A DNA stretch of 64,000 bases from Lysinibacillus irui. Its GTDB lineage: Bacteria; Bacillota; Bacilli; Bacillales_A; Planococcaceae. Under the pieces are notes generated by a model that searched no databases, had not been told where the DNA came from, and was given only the letters and a program-made list of their open reading frames with translations. This document shows positions 49,453 through 58,760 of this stretch, in pieces. The position numbers and the translations under genes are program-made. Location of the stretch: the NCBI RefSeq assembly GCF_028877475.1, contig NZ_CP113527.1, positions 4,085,501 to 4,149,500 of the forward strand, read 5' to 3'. Position 1 is the first letter of the stretch; the number at the start of each line of letters is the position of its first letter.

Positions 49453-50097
49453 ATGTACTATGCACAGGTCAATCAACAAGCAACCCATACATCGCGTGTT
49501 ATGACTGTAACTGGCAACGGACAGGTAAAGGCTACGCCCACTTCTGCTCAACTACAAATTGAAGTTCAAACACAAGGGGATAATGTCCAGGTGCCACAAC
49601 AGGAGAATGCGATCATTATGAATCAAGTCATTCAATCACTCGTAGCGCTTGGTATTCCAAGAGAACAAATTCAAACAACAAGTTATACAATTACACCGCT
49701 ATATCAGTTTGAAGATGGCAAGCAAATTTTTAATGGCTATGAAGTGATTAATGCCGTTACTGTCAACGTAACGAATATAGACGATCTTGGCTTAATCATT
49801 GATACTGCCATAGAGCATGGGGCAAATCGTATTGCCAACATTCAGTTCAATATTGACCATACAGATGCTTACTATCAGCAAGCATTAAGAGTAGCCCTTC
49901 AAAATGCTCTATTGAAGGCAAAAACGATTGCGGAAACCATGCATCTTCCTTTACAACCTCTCCCAATTGAAATTGTCGAGGAGCAGGTTAACACACCTAT
50001 CCTTTATCGTTCTATGGTTGATGCCTCTGGAAATACACCTATCGCACAAGGGCAAGTAGCAATCCAAGCTACTGTTCGCGTAACATATCAATACTAA
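49453..50097 (+). CDS. SIMPL-domain (DUF541) protein
   Basis: A 214-residue protein with the SIMPL domain: VTGNGQVKATPTSAQLQIEV at the start, TTSYTITPLYQFEDGKQ in the middle, and VALQNALLKAKTIAETMHL in the last third. No signal peptide, unlike many family members, so it may be cytoplasmic. Function is poorly known; some members affect envelope stress. Start set by AAGGGTGGTATTGT upstream of ATG. Confidence 0.82.
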   Translation: MYYAQVNQQATHTSRVMTVTGNGQVKATPTSAQLQIEVQTQGDNVQVPQQENAIIMNQVIQSLVALGIPREQIQTTSYTITPLYQFEDGKQIFNGYEVINAVTVNVTNIDDLGLIIDTAIEHGANRIANIQFNIDHTDAYYQQALRVALQNALLKAKTIAETMHLPLQPLPIEIVEEQVNTPILYRSMVDASGNTPIAQGQVAIQATVRVTYQY

Positions 50098-50102
50098 CAA
50101 AT

Positions 50103-50137
50103 AGAGCCTTCTGCTTGTGGCGATGAAGGCTCTTTTA
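50103..50137. terminator. Terminator after the SIMPL gene
   Basis: AGAGCCTTC and GAAGGCTCT form a 9-bp stem followed by TTTTATT. It overlaps the region just past the converging kinase gene. Confidence 0.82.
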
Positions 50138-50785
50138 TTATTTTACAAAAATATTTTTCTCAATATGAAATTCATTTTGATGTGTTTTAATCACCACATC
50201 AAAATGCTGACTATACGGATGCATAAATAACTCATATTGAATACGTCGTTCATTATGTGACTGCTTTAAATAATTGAGTTCTGTTCCTCTTTCGTTTACA
50301 TCACGTCCAGATCTTCTCATTAGTTCTGTAGCTTCATCTGTATAAAAGTAAATTTTCAAGTCAAATAACTCCGGATTTATAAACGCTACACTCATACCTT
50401 CAACAATCGTAATTGGCCTTTTGGAAGAAACGAAAGAACTTTTCATATAATGTGTATCGATGGTCCATAAATCTAGTCCTTCTTTTATCATCTGAACATC
50501 TCTTTCCAATGAAGGTAGATGATGTGCAGCAGGATGACAAGCAGTCATTTTAAAACGATGATCCTGATGTTGATATGTATAATCAATGATTGCCTGTTTG
50601 CGTATATCTGAACTCACAATATACGGATCCGTATTCATATAATTCACTTCATCTCGATTTAAAGCATTTATTAATTTATGGGCAAACGTTGTTTTTCCTG
50701 CAGCTCCATGCCCTGAAATGCCAATGATTATCCTTTTATCAGCTAACGTAATCCATGTTAAAATATCTTTTAAAATGGTCTCCAT
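50138..50785 (-). CDS. Uridine-kinase-like P-loop kinase
   Basis: A 215-residue kinase of the phosphoribulokinase/uridine kinase family. P-loop GHGAAGKTT (25-33), a probable substrate aspartate in NTDPYIV, and VEGMSVAF as the Walker-B-like strand. The substrate is not necessarily uridine: the sequence is a distant member often annotated only as a P-loop kinase. ATG start behind AGAAGGAGTGTATA. Confidence 0.75.
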   Translation of the reverse strand: METILKDILTWITLADKRIIIGISGHGAAGKTTFAHKLINALNRDEVNYMNTDPYIVSSDIRKQAIIDYTYQHQDHRFKMTACHPAAHHLPSLERDVQMIKEGLDLWTIDTHYMKSSFVSSKRPITIVEGMSVAFINPELFDLKIYFYTDEATELMRRSGRDVNERGTELNYLKQSHNERRIQYELFMHPYSQHFDVVIKTHQNEFHIEKNIFVK

Positions 50786-50871
50786 TATACACTCCTTCTT
50801 TTATATAGAACAATTTCTCTGAAATCATACTAAAAGGTATGATAAGACACTCCTACCATACCACCTTGTAT

Positions 50872-51420
50872 TTAAAAATCCGGATTCCATACTCGCTCTA
50901 TTCTGACATTGCTATGCTTTTTACTTAATCGAAAAACATCTGGATTGCTTAAATTTTTCCAGCTTTGAAAATCAACGTCCTTATCATAATACTTCAATAA
51001 CAATGCAATGATATTGCCATGACTTACGATTACTGTACTCGCAACATTTCGAGCAAATGCTTCTTCTACAACATTTACAATTCGATTCATCGCTTCTTTA
51101 CTAGATTCGCCACCATCAAATGTTAAATCCAAATCGATAAATGTTGCCTGTAATTTTTCATACCAATCCGGTAAATCTCTAGTACTTAAAAGTCGCTCTG
51201 AAAGTCTTTCCTCAATTTCTATCGTAATATTATCCTTCGTACTTAGTGGTTCTATGGATTGAATTGCTCTTAAAAAAGGGCTAGAAAGAATTCGATCAAT
51301 TTTTATATCCTTGAAAAAATCTACTAAACTTTCCGCCTGCTTTTTTCCCTCCTGCGTTAAAGAGGCATCTTCAGATTGCCCTTCTGCTAGACAATGTCTA
51401 ATGACGTAAATCTCCCCCAT
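50872..51420 (-). CDS. Histidine phosphatase family protein
   Basis: A 182-residue phosphoglycerate-mutase-like phosphatase. The phosphate-accepting His8 is in IRHCLAEGQ, Arg-containing SSPFLRA follows, and the second histidine is in VSHGN. The usual RHGET is RHCLAE, a mild variation. Broad-range phosphatase activity is likely; substrate unknown. Last gene before the ABC-transporter operon, with 20 bases between, so it may be cotranscribed with it. Confidence 0.82.
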   Translation of the reverse strand: MGEIYVIRHCLAEGQSEDASLTQEGKKQAESLVDFFKDIKIDRILSSPFLRAIQSIEPLSTKDNITIEIEERLSERLLSTRDLPDWYEKLQATFIDLDLTFDGGESSKEAMNRIVNVVEEAFARNVASTVIVSHGNIIALLLKYYDKDVDFQSWKNLSNPDVFRLSKKHSNVRIERVWNPDF

Positions 51421-51440
51421 AAAAGCCCCTTTATTTGTAT

Positions 51441-52313
51441 TTATTTAACATTTATTATACCTGCTTTACTGACTAGTTCCAACTTATTTGACGACTCTCC
51501 AATTGTCCCACTCATTGAATTTCCACTCACATCTTTTTTGTTTAAACCTTTTAAATCAACAGTAATGTCTGCTGAATCACTCGAAGCTGAAAGCTCTAAT
51601 GATTGTGGGTTATTTTTATAAGAAATCGTAATATCTCCTGAACCAGTTTCAATAGATAATGATTTTTTTTCTTCTATCTCTTTCAAAACAACTTCACCGC
51701 TAGATGAAGTAATTTTCGTCTTTGTGCTAGAAACGTTAGTAATGTAGCTATCACCATTCGTAGCACTTATTAATAATTCTTCCAGAGAGCTATCTGAAAT
51801 ATTTATTTCCCCATCCTTCGATGTAAGTTCTCCTTTATTGGCAGCAAGCCCCTTCATTATAGTTGAGCCTGATTCACTTGATATTGTCATGACCTCAGTT
51901 GCTAAATGATTAAGGCGAAGATCGCCATAACTATTTCTTATTGCAATTAATTTAACTGAATTCTTTGGTATAGCAATGTGAATAGTTCCTTTTTCGCCAA
52001 TACTAATATTTTTTAGAATACCTACTTCTGTATCTCTTTGAAATACACTTATTTTTTGACCATCTTCTTTTATTTCCACAGGGTCACTTTGTTTCTTTTG
52101 CTTATTTCCTTTAATATTAATTTTCAGTTCCTCTGAATCTGTATTTTCTAATACAATATTCCACGACTCATTGTCTATTTCTAGTATTTGAATTTGCTGT
52201 CCATCAAAAGACTTTTGTTTTTCATAGCTTTGCTCCCCATTTAGTTTCAAGACAACTAATAGTCCACCTACTAGAATAAAAAATAGTAGAGTCGTTACAA
52301 TGGTTTTTTTCAT
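51441..52313 (-). CDS. DUF4097-domain extracytoplasmic protein
   Basis: A 290-residue protein with an N-terminal membrane anchor (about 5-24) and a repetitive beta-strand region (85-290) of the DUF4097 type, with motifs such as ISSESGSTIMKGL, LTSKDGEINISD and IETGSGDITISY stacked in a right-handed beta solenoid. ATG follows AGGAGATTTG; a TTG one codon earlier is less likely. Third gene in an operon with an ABC ATPase and permease, so it may sense or bind the drug handled by that exporter. Role inferred. Confidence 0.78.
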   Translation of the reverse strand: MKKTIVTTLLFFILVGGLLVVLKLNGEQSYEKQKSFDGQQIQILEIDNESWNIVLENTDSEELKINIKGNKQKKQSDPVEIKEDGQKISVFQRDTEVGILKNISIGEKGTIHIAIPKNSVKLIAIRNSYGDLRLNHLATEVMTISSESGSTIMKGLAANKGELTSKDGEINISDSSLEELLISATNGDSYITNVSSTKTKITSSSGEVVLKEIEEKKSLSIETGSGDITISYKNNPQSLELSASSDSADITVDLKGLNKKDVSGNSMSGTIGESSNKLELVSKAGIINVK

Positions 52314-52327
52314 CAAATCTCCTCATT

Positions 52328-53026
52328 TCACGTTAGATCCACTTTATCAACTTTGCGGTAGGATAGATAACCTACAAAAAACCCTACTAAACACAACATG
52401 ATTGGCACAGCAATGATTTGAAATAAACTAGAGGAGGTAGAGCCATCAGAAACTGTTGCGTTAATGACAAATCCAATGAATACAGCTGATGTAATGGTTG
52501 AGGCGGTTGATTTTTTTCGCATACCAAAGTACAACGGTATTAAGCTTACGCCAGCTGTCATAAAAGCACTTAGTAGCAGCGAAGGAACTGTCTCAAGCAT
52601 TTCTTTTAAGTCAGTAGATTCCCCAAAAAGACCCAATGTCGGATTTAAAAAATAAATAAGTAAATTGATAACGATTGTTGCACTTATGATGCTTACAAAA
52701 CAAAAGCTAAAGACGAGAAGAAGCTTAGCCACTATAATTTTTTTTCTTTTCAATGGATATGAAAATAATAATTGAACTGTTTTATTTTTATATTCATCGA
52801 TAACTAGACGTGCAAGAATAACACTCGAAAAAATAATAAAGACAATTCTAATTAAAATGTTCGTTAACGACATAAATTCTGTGTAATTCTGAAACTCACT
52901 ATCCCCCTCAGACCCCACCGCCATTAATGTAACAGCTACAAAAATACCTATTATACTAATGATTAAGCCATTAAAATAACCCGCCATCCGATTCTTTTTC
53001 CACTCTAGCCTTAGTAGTTTAAGCAT
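52328..53026 (-). CDS. ABC-2-type permease, lantibiotic/bacitracin exporter
   Basis: A 232-residue membrane protein with six helices, of the BcrB/ABC-2 family. It starts LRLEWKKNRMAGYFNG, a signature of peptide-antibiotic exporters, and has VIDEYKNKTVQLLFSYP near helix 2. It partners the ATPase gene, whose stop it overlaps by eight bases. MLKLLR is taken as the start after GGGGGAAGTCAAC. A role in self-protection from peptide antibiotics is inferred from family and adjacent two-component system. Confidence 0.82.
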   Translation of the reverse strand: MLKLLRLEWKKNRMAGYFNGLIISIIGIFVAVTLMAVGSEGDSEFQNYTEFMSLTNILIRIVFIIFSSVILARLVIDEYKNKTVQLLFSYPLKRKKIIVAKLLLVFSFCFVSIISATIVINLLIYFLNPTLGLFGESTDLKEMLETVPSLLLSAFMTAGVSLIPLYFGMRKKSTASTITSAVFIGFVINATVSDGSTSSSLFQIIAVPIMLCLVGFFVGYLSYRKVDKVDLT

Positions 53027-53939
53027 GTTGACTTCCCCCATTAATCAGTTTTAAAAAATACTCTTCTAAATGCTGTTGTTGCTTTTCAATACTATGAACG
53101 ACGATGCCATTAACAATGAGTTCTTTATTAATTTGAGATGATGAATTATTTTCATCAAATATACGCACCCTCTGTTGACTCGCGATTTCATAGTTTCGAA
53201 TGTTCAAACTCTCCAGGACATTCGTTGTTTTCTTTAAATCGTCCACCGTGATTTCAAGATATTCCATTGTTTCTTTTCGAATATCATCCATCCTGACTTC
53301 TTTTAGTAATTTTCCATGCTGAAGAATGCCTACTGTATCCGCGATAGATTCAATCTCTGATACAATATGACTCGAGATTAAAATTGTGATGCCATACTCT
53401 TCTTTTAGTAGCACTAGCAATTCACGCACCTCTTTAATGCCAATCGGGTCAAGACCATTAATCGGTTCATCTAAAATTAAAATCTCTGGCTTGGTAACAA
53501 TGGCACGCGCAATCCCTAATCTTTGCTTCATTCCCAAGGAAAATTCACTAATCTTTTTATTTTCAACACCTTGCAGGCCAACTATTTTGAGAGCTTCGTC
53601 AGCTGCCTTTTTTTCATAAATGCCCATATATTCGCAATGTAGTTCTAAATTCTCCTTTGCTGACAGCCTTTCATAGAATTCGGGGTACTCAATAATGCTT
53701 CCTATTTTGCTTAAATATTGATAGGAAGTCCTCGTAACAGGTTGATTAAAAACTTTAATGTCACCAGATGTAGGTTTTATTAAATTTAAAATCATTTTCA
53801 TAATGGTCGTTTTCCCCGCTCCATTCGGACCTAAGAAACCATAAATCTCTCCTGGCCGAATATTCATATTGACACTAGAGATGGTCTCTACTCCTTTAAA
53901 ACTTTTATTTAATTGTATAATTTCAATAACAGATTCCAC
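53019..53939 (-). CDS. ABC transporter ATPase, BcrA/LanF-like
   Basis: A 306-residue ATPase: Walker A GPNGAGKTT (36-44), signature FSLGMKQRLGIARA, Walker B ILILDEPINGLDP and the switch histidine SSHIVSEI; a C-terminal 80-residue extension typical of BcrA-type subunits. It powers the permease encoded next. GTG start behind GGAGC. Divergent from a response regulator, which probably controls it. Confidence 0.88.
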   Translation of the reverse strand: MESVIEIIQLNKSFKGVETISSVNMNIRPGEIYGFLGPNGAGKTTIMKMILNLIKPTSGDIKVFNQPVTRTSYQYLSKIGSIIEYPEFYERLSAKENLELHCEYMGIYEKKAADEALKIVGLQGVENKKISEFSLGMKQRLGIARAIVTKPEILILDEPINGLDPIGIKEVRELLVLLKEEYGITILISSHIVSEIESIADTVGILQHGKLLKEVRMDDIRKETMEYLEITVDDLKKTTNVLESLNIRNYEIASQQRVRIFDENNSSSQINKELIVNGIVVHSIEKQQQHLEEYFLKLINGGSQHA

Positions 53940-54095
53940 AGTTTTAGCTCCTCACCATTTTGTTTTCGTTACTTTAAGCTTAATAAAGGAAAGTAAAAAT
54001 AAAGTAAACACAATGGAAAATGACCGTAATATTTTTACTGAATGAGGATTTCAAAACTAGAAGCTGTTATGATGAAAAGGAAAAGAGGGATAAAA

Positions 54096-54818
54096 GTGGA
54101 AACGGCAAATATCTTAATCGTGGATGATGAATTGGGCATTTTAAAATTATTAGATATTACACTACGGAAAGAGAACTTTATAAATATTGAGACTTCTTCT
54201 ACGGGTAAAGGAACTCTACAGCTTGTTAAGGACAATGATTACGATGTCATTCTGCTGGATATTATGCTACCTGATATTAGTGGCTTTGAGTTATGTACGG
54301 AAATACGTAAGTATACCAACACACCTATAATTTTTGTCAGCGCTCGGTCAACAGATTTTGATAAATTAACTGGTTTAGGTATTGGCGGCGACGATTATAT
54401 AACAAAACCATTTAATCCTTTAGAGGTTGTAGCTAGAATAAAAGTTATTCTTCGACGTCAAAAAATGTATGAGGCTGCTCAGCAACAACAAAGTATTAAG
54501 TACGATTTTGGTTATTTTGCCTTTAATCCGGAGTCGGCGACGCTGAAAGTAGATCATCAAATTGTTGAATGCACCGCTAAAGAACTGGAGCTTCTGCACT
54601 TCTTCTGTAAAAACCCAAATCGTATTTATACAACTTCTCAACTTTACGAATTTGTCTGGGGAAATGATGTTTATGGTGAGGAGAAGACTGTTACCATTCA
54701 TATTTCGAAATTACGAAAAAAACTTGGGGATGATACGCGTAAACCTAAAATAATCGTTAATCTGCGAGGCATTGGCTATAAATTTATCCCACCAAAAGAG
54801 GGATTATTATGCGAATAA
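54096..54818 (+). CDS. OmpR-family response regulator
   Basis: A 240-residue regulator: receiver domain (1-118) with phosphorylation site Asp55 (LLDIMLPD) and the acidic pair DD near residue 10, then a winged-helix DNA-binding domain (140-235; YGEEKTVTIHISKLRKKLG). GTG start six bases after AGAGGG; the frame is open upstream, but this start fits receiver-domain length. It overlaps the histidine kinase gene by 10 bases. Probably activates the divergent ABC operon. Confidence 0.88.
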   Translation: METANILIVDDELGILKLLDITLRKENFINIETSSTGKGTLQLVKDNDYDVILLDIMLPDISGFELCTEIRKYTNTPIIFVSARSTDFDKLTGLGIGGDDYITKPFNPLEVVARIKVILRRQKMYEAAQQQQSIKYDFGYFAFNPESATLKVDHQIVECTAKELELLHFFCKNPNRIYTTSQLYEFVWGNDVYGEEKTVTIHISKLRKKLGDDTRKPKIIVNLRGIGYKFIPPKEGLLCE

Positions 54819-55903
54819 ATACTCGATTTACACTACATCTCGCTTTGGGGATCATACTGTGGATACTTTTTAGCGGCATTTGCATTTTAATCGGGCTTGA
54901 AGGTATTCTTCCAATCTTTAAGCACACTGTTAGTGAAGATTATGAGAATTTGCTGGTACTATGGATTTTTTGCTTTAGCACGTTAATTTGCATTGCTGTA
55001 TTTGGCTGGTATTTTGGAGGTCCGCTCGGTTTTATCATGACTTGGATTCAGCAGCTTTCACAGGAAAACTACATAAAACCAAATGGACTTTCTAAGATTT
55101 ATAACCGGAAAGGCAAACTTCGTATGCGCTTTATGCTATACCAAGAGGTACTAGAACATCTACAATCCTTATCAGCAAAACTCAAGGCTGCCGAAATAGA
55201 AAGAGCCCAAGTGGAACAAGCAAAACAAGAATGGATAGCTGGTATATCTCATGATTTGAAAACACCACTTACCTATATTACAGGCTACTCTACACTATTA
55301 TTAAACGATCAATATGAATGGTCGAAGGAAGAAGCACATAGTTTTATTCAGGAAATTGCTGATAAAGGAAAACATATGGAGGAGTTAATTCAAGATTTAA
55401 GTCTCGTTATTCAGTTAAATAATACAAATGGAAAACTACCCCTTCACAAAACAAAACATGATATTGTTGAATTTACAAAAAGAATTGTTGCTAACATAAG
55501 CAATTATCCACAAGCAGAAAAATATATATTGCATTTTCAAGCAGATAAAAATTCTATAAACATTGATTTTGACACTAAATACATGCAGCGGATATTGCAA
55601 AATATTTTAATGAACTCGATTATCCACAATCCTCAGAACACTGATATTTATACACATATTTTTGATAGCGATCAATTTGTTGAAATTCACATTGTGGATA
55701 ACGGTGTTGGTATGTCTCCCGAGATGACAGAGAATATATTCCAACAGTATTATCGTGGGACAACTACAGATACCTCTTCTGAAGGCACTGGATTAGGCAT
55801 GGCAATTGTTTATAACCTTGTTCAAGCACATAGTGGCACTATTTCTATAGAAAGCGAGCTTGCTAAAGGGACTACATTCACCATTAGACTTCCGAAAAGA
55901 TAA
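54809..55903 (+). CDS. Sensor histidine kinase
   Basis: A 364-residue kinase with two membrane helices (about 8-30 and 48-75) joined by a short outer loop, so the signal is likely sensed at or within the membrane. The phosphoacceptor is His148 in GISHDLKTPLTYI; the ATP-binding domain has N-box NSIIHN, DNGVGMSPE and GTGLGMAIV. This layout resembles intramembrane-sensing kinases tied to peptide-antibiotic transporters. Partner of the overlapping response regulator. Confidence 0.87.
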   Translation: MRINTRFTLHLALGIILWILFSGICILIGLEGILPIFKHTVSEDYENLLVLWIFCFSTLICIAVFGWYFGGPLGFIMTWIQQLSQENYIKPNGLSKIYNRKGKLRMRFMLYQEVLEHLQSLSAKLKAAEIERAQVEQAKQEWIAGISHDLKTPLTYITGYSTLLLNDQYEWSKEEAHSFIQEIADKGKHMEELIQDLSLVIQLNNTNGKLPLHKTKHDIVEFTKRIVANISNYPQAEKYILHFQADKNSINIDFDTKYMQRILQNILMNSIIHNPQNTDIYTHIFDSDQFVEIHIVDNGVGMSPEMTENIFQQYYRGTTTDTSSEGTGLGMAIVYNLVQAHSGTISIESELAKGTTFTIRLPKR

Positions 55904-56001
55904 CATAACACTAGTATTTATTTCTAAAGAACATCATTCATGAAACCTTATTGTAGCTCATATAATTAGACATCATAAATTGGTTCAATAAGGAGGATTC
56001 A

Positions 56002-56244
56002 ATGCAATCTGAAAAATTGCGACTAAGGAAGATCCAGCGTCTTGCATATGAAATCATGGATGAGATGCACAAAGAGAAACATCGCACTGAAATGCACAAA
56101 TTAATTCCGATTATTGATAATTTGTCGCGGGCAATTGGAGATTTAACAGATTCTGTTGGTAAATACTCGTTGGATTATGTAGAAGAAAAAGTAAAAAATG
56201 CGCATGCACTTTTATTTAACAAAGAAAAAGTGGATATTTATTAA
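56002..56244 (+). CDS. Small helical hypothetical protein
   Basis: An 80-residue, fully helical, basic protein (LRKIQRLAYEIMDEMHKEKH, LSRAIGDLTDSVGKY). No family recognised and no signal peptide. RBS AAGGAGG, ATG start. A terminator follows directly, so it is a single-gene transcript. The two central segments may form a helical hairpin. Confidence 0.65.
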   Translation: MQSEKLRLRKIQRLAYEIMDEMHKEKHRTEMHKLIPIIDNLSRAIGDLTDSVGKYSLDYVEEKVKNAHALLFNKEKVDIY

Positions 56245-56257
56245 TAAAGACAGGGAT

Positions 56258-56290
56258 AAAGGGTAATCATATTCATGATTACCCTTTTGT
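56258..56290. terminator. Bidirectional terminator
   Basis: AAAGGGTAATCAT and ATGATTACCCTTT form a perfect 13-bp stem with a four-base loop. It lies between two converging small genes. Confidence 0.9.
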
Positions 56291-56292
56291 CA

Positions 56293-56451
56293 TTAATGCG
56301 TTTCAGGTTCAAATGTTTTACAGTCTGTTTCCTCACTGTTGGAAGCATGTTGTCCCTTCTGGCTGACAACATAAATTTTTTCTGCAGTACATTTGTTTCC
56401 AGAATCCCAAAATGTACAGTTATTGACTTCACAAAGAATTTCTTGTGCCAT
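56293..56451 (-). CDS. DUF1540 cysteine-rich small protein
   Basis: A 52-residue protein matching DUF1540: ILCEVNNCTFWDSGNKCTAE and SEETDCKTFEP give the four spaced cysteines that probably bind a metal. Start ATG behind GAGGAGGTGTGAAACG; the frame upstream is open but unsupported. Such proteins are frequent in spore formers, but their function is unknown. Confidence 0.85.
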   Translation of the reverse strand: MAQEILCEVNNCTFWDSGNKCTAEKIYVVSQKGQHASNSEETDCKTFEPETH

Positions 56452-56553
56452 CGTTTCACACCTCCTCTTTATTAGCTTTAACAAATTAGAGGTAAACGAT
56501 ACGTTATTAATCAAAGTCAATCACTGGTGAGCTTGAATAACAAAGCATCAAAA

Positions 56554-57421
56554 TCAATCCATGCTAAAGTCTAAATTAGCTGGTTGTTTAGGTAATCGTT
56601 CCTGTGAAAGCATGTTAGTTGAAGGTACCTTGTCGTCGACTTCCTCAAAGCGGAAACCATCTGCCCATACCTTACCCGAGCCAATTAATAACACACCAAA
56701 ATAAATGGAATCACCTTCTTCAGGCACATCTAACACAATAGAATAGTGATTCCATTCGGTAGTCCCTTTTACAGACCGTTGATCCATATTGTCAAATTGA
56801 ATCGTATCACCCGTAGCATTGTCAATGCGCATCCATGCACCACATTTGGCAGCATCTACAGTCTTTAAATAGCATGACATTTTCAAGCGCTTGCCTTTAA
56901 ATTCAGCTGCTTGAAAGCCCTGCATCATCGTAGCGAATTGTCCATTATTCGCTGAAGCGGTTGAAGAATACAATACTCCCGAACGAGTTCCTGAATGAAA
57001 TACCTTGTCATCTCCCACCGCTCAACATCCAACCCTTAACCTGTTCATTTGATACCACTAATTTTTCCTCCTCCGTCATGCTTAATGATTGCATCATTTT
57101 TCGATACTTCCCTGGCGGCAAAGCGTAAATTTCTTTAAAAGCTCGTGTAAAAGCTTCTTGTGATTGAAACTGAAGTGTAAATGCAATTGTTAATATCGAT
57201 GCATTGGAGTACATTAAATAACTTGCCGCCAAAGCTAGTCGGCGTATACGAATATACTCACCAATTGTTAATCCAGTTTCTTGTTTGAAAATGCGACTTA
57301 GATGATATTTCGAATAGCCAGCAGTATGAGGAAGGTGCTCAAGTGTCACTTCTTCTGTCAACTGCTCCTCAATAAAGGCAATGGTCCTTTGCGTTGCCTG
57401 ACTATACTCCATGTTACTCAC
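56554..57421 (-). pseudogene. AraC-family regulator split by a frameshift
   Basis: Two overlapping reading frames look like the halves of one regulator of about 290 residues. Frame 1 (57008-57421, 137 codons) holds an AraC helix-turn-helix pair and ends in KGWMLSGGR. Frame 2 (56554-57018, 154 codons, first codon GTG) begins near DKVFHSGT and holds a jelly-roll domain with CGAWMRIDNATGDTIQFDN. Intact relatives join KGWMLSG to the DxxVFH segment through a few residues, which seem lost here. The second frame has no good ribosome site. Either a real disruption by a small deletion or, less likely, two coupled genes. Confidence 0.65.
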
Positions 57422-57479
57422 CTCATCTTCATCATACTGGAGAAGGAAAAAGCTTTTTTGATAAAGGTTGCTAATTTTT

Positions 57480-58742
57480 TTAATCGATTATTTTGGTTGG
57501 CGTTGCTTCTTGTACAACAATAAGACCATCATAAGCTTCAACAGGTGTCATTTTAATGGTATACAGCATTTGTGTTAGCTTATACCATGGACGAAAATCG
57601 TCACCGACATTGCCCATTCTTTGGCTTTTAGAAAGAATACTTGCTAATTCCTCTGATTGACTAGCATGTTCAAAATCTACATAAAAAATAGTATCGTTAA
57701 CCTCACTAAAAGCATCTACTAAAGCATTATGATGTTCAATCGTGTATTCCTTTCGTTCACCAGACCCATTTTGGGCTTGGAATGTATTTTTTACAAAGTC
57801 TGTACCAATCGCAAAATATTGATCTTTATATTGCTCGTTTAAATATTGTCCCATCGATTGATATCCTGCCATCGTCGCAGAGGTTTTCTCAATATGACCA
57901 TTATGTGCTGACATGAATACTTTATCATGCCCTTTCGTGGCTTCATATTCAACAATCCATTGTAAATTTTCAGCTAAATATTCATCTCGTAAATTCATAT
58001 AGTTTCCATCATTCAAAAATAATTGCGTTCGCTGCTTCATTATTTGAGCATATTGTGCCGCAAAGGAGAAAGCATCCTTCGATGACTTTTTCTCATATGC
58101 CTCTCTATTCGATTGTAAATCTTCAATAATTGTATCAATCGTTTTATCCAGTTCTGTTAGCTGACTATTCGATAATTCTCTCATCGTTTTGTTTGAAATA
58201 TGTTTTAGCTCGTCCTTAAATTTCTCAGCATTCCCCGCATGTACATCTGTATAATAATCTAGCAATCCCTTTTTGCTATAATCATAGCGTTGCATATCAT
58301 TACCATAGAAATAAATTTTATCTTGTTCTTCGACTGCCAGATTATAGTCGTGCATCCACTGCACTAATTCTACCATTTGTTCGGTTTGGTAGATGCCATA
58401 ATCTAAAGCTTTTATAGCTTCCTCCGCCGTACCAATACCCTTTAAAATAAATTGGTTAATTTGCTGGGCACCTCCAAAATCCCCTTCTAAAACAAAGACT
58501 TGGACATGTTCATTTTTGATCATCGCTTCAAACAGATCTTTTTTTAATGTTTGAAATTCAATATTTCCGTGTGTTGCTTCCCCAAATCCAATAATTTTCA
58601 CATCGTCAGGAATAGAAATATTTTCTATTTCACTAATGTATTGCGAGGCATCTGTTACTGCCTCTCCCTGTCCACACCCTGCTAAAGCAATAAGTAGCAA
58701 AGATGCAGTGAATAATCGTAAACTTCGTTTAATCATTGTCAT
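57480..58742 (-). CDS. Erythromycin-esterase-family lipoprotein
   Basis: A 420-residue exported lipoprotein (lipobox LAGC, Cys23). The mature domain belongs to the erythromycin esterase (EreA/EreB-like) family: GFGEATHGNIEF (52-63) has the catalytic His, VFVLEGDFGGAQ follows, and SAHNGHI is the later motif. Family members open the macrolide ring; membrane-anchored relatives in Bacillus are not proven resistance enzymes. It is the first gene after the ABC operon (18-base gap), so probably part of it. Confidence 0.8.
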   Translation of the reverse strand: MTMIKRSLRLFTASLLLIALAGCGQGEAVTDASQYISEIENISIPDDVKIIGFGEATHGNIEFQTLKKDLFEAMIKNEHVQVFVLEGDFGGAQQINQFILKGIGTAEEAIKALDYGIYQTEQMVELVQWMHDYNLAVEEQDKIYFYGNDMQRYDYSKKGLLDYYTDVHAGNAEKFKDELKHISNKTMRELSNSQLTELDKTIDTIIEDLQSNREAYEKKSSKDAFSFAAQYAQIMKQRTQLFLNDGNYMNLRDEYLAENLQWIVEYEATKGHDKVFMSAHNGHIEKTSATMAGYQSMGQYLNEQYKDQYFAIGTDFVKNTFQAQNGSGERKEYTIEHHNALVDAFSEVNDTIFYVDFEHASQSEELASILSKSQRMGNVGDDFRPWYKLTQMLYTIKMTPVEAYDGLIVVQEATPTKIID

Positions 58743-58760
58743 GTCAATACTCCCTTAAGG

